A stretch of 12,538 bases of DNA, taken from Desulfobacterales bacterium. GTDB taxonomy: Bacteria; Desulfobacterota; Desulfobacteria; Desulfobacterales; UBA2174_A. Within the stretch, counting starts at the first letter, position 1, and the number at the start of each line of letters is the position of its first letter. The notes under the pieces were generated by a model. It did no database searches and was not told the origin of the DNA. It saw only the letters and a list, made by a program, of their open reading frames with translations. The position numbers and the translations under genes were made by a program. Of this stretch, positions 7,315 through 12,538 are shown piece after piece. Location: the NCBI GenBank assembly GCA_025454075.1, contig JALOPD010000089.1, positions 1 through 12,538 of the forward strand. Direction: 5' to 3'.

Positions 7315-9189
7315 ATGAAAGGGGTATGGAACAAAATACTCAACGTCGATCTCACCGAAAAGAGCGCTACCACCGAACACGTTCCGGATGACGTGTACGC
7401 GTATTTCCTTGGCGGTGAGGGGCTGGCCGCTTGGGTTTTACACAAGGAATGTCCCCGCGGCACCACCGCCTTCGATCCGGCCAACCGCTTGACCTTCGCC
7501 GTCGGACCGATGCAGGGCATCAAGCAAAGCGGCGCCGCCAAGTGGGCGGTCGGCGGGATCTCGCCGTCCATCAACATGAACGCCGGCTCGGCCATTACCC
7601 ATGCCTTCGGAATCGAAATGAAGCAGGCAGGCTATGATGCGATCGTGGTCCACGGTCGTGCGGAAAAACCCGTATACATCGTCATCGACGATGACAAGGT
7701 CCGTATCAAGGATGCCGCGCGGGTGTGGGGTAAGGACGCCTACGAGGCCCACGACCTCATCCAGGAGAAGGAAGGGGAGCGGTTTGAGGTGGTCACCACC
7801 GGCCTGGCCGGAGAACGCCTGGTCCGGTACGCCAACTTCCAGACCGCCCACAAATCGTTTGCCGGCCGCTGCGGCTTCGGTGCGGTCATGGGATCCAAAC
7901 TGCTGAAGGGTATCGCCGTGCGCGGAAGTCAAACCTGCCCGATCGCCGATCCGAAGGCCAACGACGCCCTCAACAAGGCGATCAACAAACGCCTGGCAGC
8001 GGTGAACGCGTCCAAGCCCGAACAGTTCCGGATCTCCCACCTCGGCACCGCCATGGCGACCGCGCTTTTCGCACCCCAGGGCAACCTGCCGGTTAAAAAC
8101 TACCGACTCGCCTCCCATCCGGAAGGTGAAGCCAATCTGGGCGGTCAGTCCTACGTCGAAAAATTGAACGCCAAACCCTGGCCGTGCCGCTATTGCGTCA
8201 TTAAATGCCACAACAAATGCGAGGTCAAACACGGGCCATACGCGTACAAGGGCAAAGGGCCCGAATACGAGTCCTTTGCGATGATGGGCTTCAACCTTTT
8301 GATCGACGACCAGGAAGCGGTGGCCTATGCCGGGGAACTGGCCAACCGCTACTCGATGGACACGATTTCCTTGGGGGGGGTCCTCGCCTGGGCGATGGAA
8401 TCTTATGAAAAGGGCGTTCTCACATCGGCAGACACCTACGGCATAGATCTCGTCTGGGGCAACGCCTCCGCCATGGTGGAGATGGTCAAGAAGATAGGCG
8501 AGCGGGCACCGGGCCTAGGATACCTGCTGGGGGAGGGATGTAAAATCGCCTCCGAACGTATCGGGCATGGCTCCGAGCAGTGGGCCATCCAGATGAAAGG
8601 CCAGGAGATTGCCGCCCACAACTGGCGTGCTCAATACATCTCCGCGCTGAACTATTGCACCGGCGTTGCTTCGGGTCCGAACCACGAGCGCGGCAACTCC
8701 CAGCATATCTGGGTCGGGCATATCCTGCTGCCGGAATGGGGCATCGACCACGTGGAGAACGCGGAGCGCTGGTCCTGGGAAAAGGCTGCGGAGCGAAATG
8801 CCAAATTCCACGACTACTGCAATGTCATCAACTCTGCCGTGCACTGCAAGTTCCAGGAATTCGCAAGCTACAATCTGACCGACTTGCTGGGGACCATCAA
8901 CACCTGCACCGGTCTGAACTGGAGCCAAGAGGAGATGCGCCGCTGCGGGGAGCGGATCACCAACCTGCAGAAGCAGCTCAACATCCGCTACGGTTGGAAA
9001 ACGGTCGACGACTTCAGCTATCCCAGGCGTTTCATGGAACCCGTGAGCGAGGGAGTGGCCGCCGGAAAGATACCGACCGGTTTGGAGGATGCCATTGTCG
9101 ACTACTACCGGTACCGGGGCTGGGACGACGGGGGCTATCCGACAGCGGCCAAGCTCAAAGAGCTCGGAATGGAAACCATTCCGGGCTGA
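7315..9189 (+). CDS. Aldehyde:ferredoxin oxidoreductase family protein (tungsten/molybdenum bis-pterin enzyme)
   Basis: A 624-residue, full-length cytoplasmic AOR-family protein. Members oxidise aldehydes to acids, or run in reverse, using ferredoxin. The N-terminal domain has NVDLTEKSATTEHV, YFLGGEGLAAW and, later, GFGAVMGSKLLKGIAVRG. The [4Fe-4S] motif CxxCxxxC is Cys291, Cys294 and Cys298, and the fourth ligand is probably Cys511. Other landmarks are GPEYES (Glu317, Glu319), MDTISLGG, and SGPNHERG with His457 near the expected active site. In the usual DxxGLC pterin/cluster motif the sequence reads NSAVHC (506-511), a clear change. A GGAGG (7301-7305) precedes the ATG by 9 nt. The MoaD-like gene downstream fits a role in its cofactor supply. 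The substrate is unknown. Confidence 0.93.
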   Translation: MKGVWNKILNVDLTEKSATTEHVPDDVYAYFLGGEGLAAWVLHKECPRGTTAFDPANRLTFAVGPMQGIKQSGAAKWAVGGISPSINMNAGSAITHAFGIEMKQAGYDAIVVHGRAEKPVYIVIDDDKVRIKDAARVWGKDAYEAHDLIQEKEGERFEVVTTGLAGERLVRYANFQTAHKSFAGRCGFGAVMGSKLLKGIAVRGSQTCPIADPKANDALNKAINKRLAAVNASKPEQFRISHLGTAMATALFAPQGNLPVKNYRLASHPEGEANLGGQSYVEKLNAKPWPCRYCVIKCHNKCEVKHGPYAYKGKGPEYESFAMMGFNLLIDDQEAVAYAGELANRYSMDTISLGGVLAWAMESYEKGVLTSADTYGIDLVWGNASAMVEMVKKIGERAPGLGYLLGEGCKIASERIGHGSEQWAIQMKGQEIAAHNWRAQYISALNYCTGVASGPNHERGNSQHIWVGHILLPEWGIDHVENAERWSWEKAAERNAKFHDYCNVINSAVHCKFQEFASYNLTDLLGTINTCTGLNWSQEEMRRCGERITNLQKQLNIRYGWKTVDDFSYPRRFMEPVSEGVAAGKIPTGLEDAIVDYYRYRGWDDGGYPTAAKLKELGMETIPG

Positions 9190-9278
9190 TATCCTCAATT
9201 CCAGAAGTATGACCATCGCGCGGCGGCCGCGGCGCCGACAACCCAGCGGCGGCTGCCTCAGCACAAGGTAATTCTGCC

Positions 9279-9524
9279 ATGAAAATTACTCTCAACGGCA
9301 CCCCCCTGGAGATCGAGCCGGAAACCCGGCTGATCGCCCTGGTCGATCAACTGGAGGAGCGGGTCAAGAACGATCCCATGATCATCAGCCTGATCCAAAA
9401 AACAGGTAAGAGCAACCTGCTGTTCATTCTCAACGGAGCGGTCGTCAAAGCCGAGGACCTCCCCACGATCGAAATTCAGGAAGGAGACGACCTGCGCTAT
9501 GTTCATCCCTTCTTCGGCGGATGA
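9279..9524 (+). CDS. MoaD/ThiS-like sulfur carrier protein
   Basis: An 81-residue beta-grasp protein. It begins MKITLNGTPLEIEPETRLIA, continues with a helix and the NLLFILNGAVVKAEDLPTIEI strand region, and ends GDDLRYVHPFFGG. The free C-terminal Gly-Gly (residues 80-81) is the residue pair that is adenylated and thiocarboxylated in MoaD/ThiS carriers. Such genes commonly sit next to AOR-family genes and are thought to supply dithiolene sulfur for their pterin cofactor, with a ThiF/MoeB-like activator; the matching activator-like gene lies downstream but is damaged. A weak AAGG (9265-9268) is 10 nt before the ATG. The 89-bp spacer from the AOR contains a small GC hairpin (CGCGG/CCGCG, 9219-9231). 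Confidence 0.87.
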   Translation: MKITLNGTPLEIEPETRLIALVDQLEERVKNDPMIISLIQKTGKSNLLFILNGAVVKAEDLPTIEIQEGDDLRYVHPFFGG

Positions 9525-9556
9525 ACCCGGTCTGCGAGAGCGGAACCCAACTCGAC

Positions 9557-9562
9557 AAGGAG
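9557..9562 (+). promoter_or_regulatory. Ribosome binding site fixing the PanB-like start
   Basis: AAGGAG lies 8 nt before the ATG at 9571. It rules out the upstream in-frame ATG at 9499, which lies inside the sulfur-carrier gene and would add 24 residues unlike PanB. Confidence 0.75.
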
Positions 9563-9570
9563 CAATCAAA

Positions 9571-10419
9571 ATGGCCAAGAAAAAGCTTATGATCCATGAC
9601 TTCCACCGAATGAAAAAAGACCGTGAGAAGATCACGTTTCTGACCTCCTACGATTTTCCAACAGCACAATTCGCCGAAACCGCCGGTATGGACATGCTGC
9701 TCGTGGGCGACTCCCTGGGGATGTGCGTTTACGGCTACCCGGGCACGGTGCCGGTAACCATGGACCAATGCATTTGCCATGCCGAGGCGGTACGCCGCGG
9801 AGCGCCGAACACATTTGTCGTGGGCGACATGCCGTTCATGTCCTACCAGAGTTCGATTGAGAAGGCGGTGGAAAATGCCGGCCGCTTCTTAAAGGAAGCC
9901 GGCTGCGACGCCATCAAGCTCGAAGGCGGCGTACGGGTGGCGCCCCAAATCCGGGCGATCGTCGATGCGGGCATCATCGTCATGGGGCACATCGGCCTCA
10001 CCCCGCAGAGCTCCGGACAGCTGGGCGGGCACAAGGCCCAGGGACGAACGGTTGATTCGGCCCGGGCGGTCGTGGAGGATGCGCTTGCGGTGCAGACGGC
10101 GGGCGCCCACATGATCCTGCTCGAGGCGATCCCGCCGGAGGTGGCCGGCTATATCCGCCGCACGCTGGCTATCCCGGCGCTTTCCATCGGCGCGGGGCTG
10201 GACTGCGACGGGCAGCTGTTGATCGTCTCGGACATGATCGGCCAGTTCCAGGCCTTCACGCCCAAGTTCGTCAAGAAATACTGCAACGTGGCAGAGGTGG
10301 TCACCACTGCCATGAAGCAGTATGTGGCCGAGGTGCGGGGAGGCAAGTTCCCGGGGGACGAGCACTGCTATCACATGCTGCCCGGCGAGCTCGAAAAATT
10401 CCAATCCGAATACAAATAG
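9571..10419 (+). CDS. PanB-like 3-methyl-2-oxobutanoate hydroxymethyltransferase, divergent
   Basis: A 282-residue (beta/alpha)8 protein close to PanB in length. PanB transfers a hydroxymethyl group from methylene-tetrahydrofolate to 2-oxoisovalerate in pantothenate synthesis. Core residues are present: VGDSLG with Asp47 and VGDMPFM with Asp86 (Mg ligands), IKLEGG with Lys116 and Glu118, GHIGLTPQS at 139-147, and Glu185 in LLEAIP at the general-base position. The tail FPGDEHCYH is also typical. Two usually constant segments differ: GGHKAQG instead of GGY/FKVQG, preceded by SGQL rather than VNIF or VHQL, and GQLLIVSDMIG where PanB has HD in place of SD. It sits with AOR and sulfur-carrier genes, not panC/panD. 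I infer a paralogue acting on a different 2-oxoacid or in another direction, but true PanB activity is possible. Confidence 0.82.
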   Translation: MAKKKLMIHDFHRMKKDREKITFLTSYDFPTAQFAETAGMDMLLVGDSLGMCVYGYPGTVPVTMDQCICHAEAVRRGAPNTFVVGDMPFMSYQSSIEKAVENAGRFLKEAGCDAIKLEGGVRVAPQIRAIVDAGIIVMGHIGLTPQSSGQLGGHKAQGRTVDSARAVVEDALAVQTAGAHMILLEAIPPEVAGYIRRTLAIPALSIGAGLDCDGQLLIVSDMIGQFQAFTPKFVKKYCNVAEVVTTAMKQYVAEVRGGKFPGDEHCYHMLPGELEKFQSEYK

Positions 10420-10455
10420 ACGGGTACCTGTACAACACCCGAAAAGGAGAGATGT

Positions 10456-11712
10456 ATGGCAAATTTGCACGAGCTTCTTAAAATTCCATCCCAGCGCCTG
10501 AATGAGATCAATGCACTCTTGACCGACCCCAAGAACGAGACCGTTGCCGGGCTGCTCAAGGTGGTCGAGCGCCACGGCGGGCCGCAGGAGATCAACCGCA
10601 AGGCGGCCGAAGCCGCCACGTTCGAGAATCTCATGGCCCGCCTGGAGATGGCAAAGTCCCCTTACCTAAAGGACCTTCACTGGCTGATCGAGCAGCGCGA
10701 CAAAAAGGCCTTTATTTCCGTCAAAGACTACGCTCAAAAGGTCGCGGGGGCTCCGGCGGTGCTGAATCAGAAGAACGCCGTTACCCTTGAGATCAGTGCC
10801 CTGCAGTATTTCCCCTGGCTGATCACCGAGGCCAAACATTGCATCGAGCAGGGAGAGTTGATGCCGGGACGGTTCATCCGGGTGCGCAGGATGGTCGAGC
10901 AGGAGGCCGACAACGGCGACATCATGGCGGTCGCAGCCGCCATGCAGATCATCGGAGCAAGTTACGTGGAGACCCTCGACACCAAGGGTACGGACGGCTC
11001 CAACGTCCACCTGGGCGGACCCGGGACCATCACCGGATACTTCGGCGGCATCGGCCAGCCCAATCATTACCCGCTTAAATGGGCCGAAGAATTTCTGAAA
11101 TACTACACCACCTACGGAGTGCGGCAGGTGCTCAACATCAACCCAGGCACGGTGCTGGTCGGCTATCTCATGCACCGTCTCGGCATCGACAACGAGTTCA
11201 AGATTTCGGTTTTCATGGGCAACGACAACCCCTTTGCCATTCTATGGACGCTCTTGGCGGCGCGGCTTTTCTCGCGCGAAGACGGCCGAACCTCGTTGAT
11301 CGGATTCAATCTCTCCAACTCCGCCGACAACGACACCCTGCTCCAGGCCTCCTATCTACGCAAGGCGCTTGGCCTCGAGGAGGTTGTGCGCTTCGAGCAC
11401 CACATCACCGAAACCTGGAAATCCATCGTGCGCCAGCCTTACAACCGCCGCGCCGAACTCGTCGAGATCGCGAAAGAGGTCCCCAACATCTCCGCCAAGC
11501 ACGAGGGGGGCGAGCCCGAGATCGAGGCCACGCTCGAACACCCCTCTGATATCCTGGACTATTTCATGGCCAAGGCCGACGCGGAGAAGGCCGGTCTGAT
11601 GCCGGCTCTTGAGAAGAACTACATGGAAAAGCACCGATCGGTGGATCTGACCGCCCAGGCCCTGGTGAAAGCGGGCATCGGCCTCGTCTCCGCCGCGAAG
11701 CTGCACTCCTAA
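10456..11712 (+). CDS. Conserved-looking protein of unrecognised family, 418 residues
   Basis: A 418-residue soluble protein that I do not recognise. It has no signal peptide or clear membrane segment. The N-terminal third is helical and charged. The central part has Gly-rich and polar blocks that look like an active site: ETLDTKGTDGSNVHLGGPGT (residues 174-193) followed by ITGYFGGIGQPNHYPLKWAE. Later come NINPGTVLVGYLMHRLG, SVFMGNDNPF, GFNLSNSADNDTL and VRFEHHITETW with paired His. Repeating strand-like blocks separated by helices suggest an alpha/beta barrel, but this is only an impression. AAGGAGA (10444-10450) lies 5 nt before the ATG. It follows the PanB-like gene by 36 bp and is probably co-transcribed, so it may act on the same substrate. 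Codon use resembles the neighbours, and the long open frame with a strong ribosome site makes it a real gene. Confidence 0.88.
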   Translation: MANLHELLKIPSQRLNEINALLTDPKNETVAGLLKVVERHGGPQEINRKAAEAATFENLMARLEMAKSPYLKDLHWLIEQRDKKAFISVKDYAQKVAGAPAVLNQKNAVTLEISALQYFPWLITEAKHCIEQGELMPGRFIRVRRMVEQEADNGDIMAVAAAMQIIGASYVETLDTKGTDGSNVHLGGPGTITGYFGGIGQPNHYPLKWAEEFLKYYTTYGVRQVLNINPGTVLVGYLMHRLGIDNEFKISVFMGNDNPFAILWTLLAARLFSREDGRTSLIGFNLSNSADNDTLLQASYLRKALGLEEVVRFEHHITETWKSIVRQPYNRRAELVEIAKEVPNISAKHEGGEPEIEATLEHPSDILDYFMAKADAEKAGLMPALEKNYMEKHRSVDLTAQALVKAGIGLVSAAKLHS

Positions 11713-11721
11713 GCTTTCAGC

Positions 11722-11755
11722 GCATCGGTCGGACGCTGTCCCGCCCGACCGATGC
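11722..11755 (+). promoter_or_regulatory. 11-bp perfect inverted repeat between the 418-residue gene and the thiF-like remnant
   Basis: GCATCGGTCGG (11722-11732) and CCGACCGATGC (11745-11755) pair perfectly around a 12-nt loop, starting 10 nt after the TAA of the upstream gene and ending 15 nt before the next ATG. The following bases are TGCAGGACAC, without a U-run, so it is not a standard intrinsic terminator. It could be a factor-dependent terminator, an mRNA 3'-end stabiliser, an attenuator that partly occludes translation of the next gene, or a dyad operator. Confidence 0.6.
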
Positions 11756-11770
11756 TGCAGGACACATCCC

Positions 11771-12245
11771 ATGCTGACTCCGGAGCAGGAGGTGCGCTTC
11801 CAGCGCCAGATCCGGCTACCGCAGATCGGTGCCGCGGGCCAGGCGCGCCTGGACCGCGCGCGGGTGGCCGTCGTGGGGTGTGGCGGACTGGGATCGCTCC
11901 TGAGCCAGATAATGGTGCGCATGGGCGCGGGGCGGATCACGGCCATCGACGGCGATCGACCCGAGCTGTCCAACCTGCACCGCCAGCTCCTCTACGACGA
12001 AACGGATATCGCCGACGGCCGTCCCAAGGCTCGTGCCGCCGCCGATCTTCCCACCGGCACCGCTGGCTGTCGCCTGCATCCAAGCCACGGTAGCGATCAA
12101 ACTGCTGTTAGGGCGAGCGGCCAGGCCCGGCCTATCCGTTTTCGATCTCTGGAGCGGTAGCTGCCAGTGCATTCCCCTGCGACGCGATCCGGAGTGCAGC
12201 TGTTGTGTGCAACACCGCTTTCAGCTGATACAGCCCGCCGGTTGA
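11771..12245 (+). pseudogene. ThiF/HesA/MoeB-type E1-like adenylyltransferase, internally deleted and frameshifted
   Basis: The first 93 codons read as a normal E1-like N-terminus: LTPEQEVRFQRQI, the nucleotide-binding GCGGLGS (36-42), then AIDGDRPELSNLHRQLLYDE and GRPKARAAADL ending near 12049. The frame then degenerates and stops at 12160. The typical C-terminal part appears in another frame from about 12051: PPAPLAVACIQATVAIKLLLG, then LSVFDLWSGSCQCIPLRRDP and ECSCC, the second Cys-x-x-Cys of the zinc site, up to a TGA at 12243-12245. Missing between them is the centre of the protein, roughly 85-100 residues by comparison with MoeB (about 250 aa), including the first CxxC and the TDN segment. 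The start has AGGA 8 nt upstream. It would have activated the MoaD-like carrier. An assembly error is an alternative explanation. Confidence 0.78.
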
Positions 12246-12424
12246 ATGTCGCTCCGGAACAGCGAGACAATGTCTCCGGTGCAGAGGGGTTCGAAATGGC
12301 GACATTGATTTCAACCCCATCGGATGATATTTGATTCCTACCGGTGCTCGGTGCGGAATGAGTCCCCAGCGATGCCTCCCCCGAGCGGCCGCAACCCGGA
12401 AAACCCCGGGGGGACACCTCTGAC
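12246..12424. other. Intergenic gap after the thiF-like remnant
   Basis: No convincing gene in these 179 bp. There is a locally AT-richer patch with a poor promoter-like pair, TTGATT (12305-12310) and TATTTG (12328-12333) spaced 17 nt, which might serve the gene at 12425 but matches consensus weakly. A short CCCGG/CCGGG pairing near 12395-12410 is too weak to call a terminator. In the frame of the remnant's C-terminal part, the codons after the stop read SLRNSETMSPVQRG. This could be further decayed E1-like tail, but I would not rely on it. Confidence 0.35.
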
Positions 12425-12538
12425 ATGAAACCCCCTCTCTTCGAAAAAATGAGGTCGATGTTCCATCTGATGGAGCACACCTACCAGGCCATCAGCCCGG
12501 CGGAGATGCTGATCTACCAGCTGGCCCGGGGGAACACC
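12425..12538 (+). CDS. N-terminal fragment of an unidentified protein (cut by window end)
   Basis: An open frame from ATG 12425 runs to the window edge with 38 codons, beginning MKPPLFEKMRSMFHLMEHTY and continuing with SPAEMLIYQLARGNT. The composition, with amphipathic helices and Met-rich spacing, looks like real protein rather than shadow. The frame is open upstream only to a TGA at 12359-12361 and contains no better start there. A G-run (12408-12413) is 11 nt before the ATG, a poor Shine-Dalgarno, so internal ATGs at 12449 or 12458 remain possible. The family cannot be named from this fragment. Confidence 0.5.
   Translation, partial: MKPPLFEKMRSMFHLMEHTYQAISPAEMLIYQLARGNT

Noticed and set aside
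8373..8380. Run of eight G in the AOR gene as a frameshift or programmed slippage site
   Set aside because: The frame is intact on both sides and encodes the expected Leu-Gly-Gly-Val of the family.
9209..9271. 20-codon Arg-rich mini-gene in the spacer between the AOR and the sulfur carrier
   Set aside because: No ribosome site, and composition explained by GC-rich spacer sequence.
1..12538. CRISPR arrays, tRNA or rRNA genes, insertion sequences
   Set aside because: I found no regularly spaced repeats, no cloverleaf-like segments, and no transposase motifs or terminal inverted repeats.

Overview
All convincing genes in this GC-rich window lie on the + strand, mostly with short spacers, overlapping stop/start codons and good Shine-Dalgarno sites. 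This looks like one or two long co-transcribed catabolic operons. A tungsten/molybdenum aldehyde:ferredoxin oxidoreductase (AOR) homologue, a dedicated MoaD-like sulfur carrier and a branched-chain-type ABC importer suggest an anaerobic, metabolically versatile bacterium. A Desulfobacterota-like or syntrophic lineage is my guess from gene content only; there is no rRNA or other taxonomic marker.

Layout. (1) Positions 3-101 are the last 32 codons of an upstream gene. (2) An NAD-type aldehyde dehydrogenase (163-1656) is followed by a PPC/DUF296 protein (1680-2177). (3) A complete branched-chain amino acid/organic acid ABC importer runs 2235-6881 in the order binding protein, LivG-like ATPase, LivF-like ATPase, LivM-like permease, LivH-like permease; the last four genes overlap by 4-7 nt. 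(4) A methylmalonyl-CoA-epimerase-like VOC protein (6892-7290) follows. (5) A second block holds an AOR (7315-9189), a MoaD/ThiS-like sulfur carrier ending in Gly-Gly (9279-9524), a divergent PanB-type ketoacid hydroxymethyltransferase (9571-10419), and a 418-residue protein of a family I do not recognise (10456-11712). (6) After an 11-bp perfect inverted repeat comes a ThiF/HesA/MoeB-type E1-like gene with its middle missing and its two ends in different frames (11771-12245). (7) A 179-bp gap leads to the start of an unidentified gene cut by the window edge (12425-12538).

How the genes may work together (inference): the importer brings in a carboxylate or amino-acid-like substrate. The ALDH (NAD-linked) and the AOR (ferredoxin-linked) could interconvert aldehyde and acid at different redox potentials. 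The PanB-like enzyme and the unknown 418-residue protein would handle a branched 2-oxoacid or C1 step, and the epimerase-like protein a CoA-thioester or related small acid. The MoaD-like protein, originally with the ThiF-like activator, probably served the metal-pterin cofactor of the AOR.

The parts most worth a second look are the AOR-MoaD-PanB-unknown-ThiF block, the unrecognised 418-residue family, the altered PanB active-site segments, the altered cofactor/cluster motif of the AOR, and the internally deleted ThiF gene.
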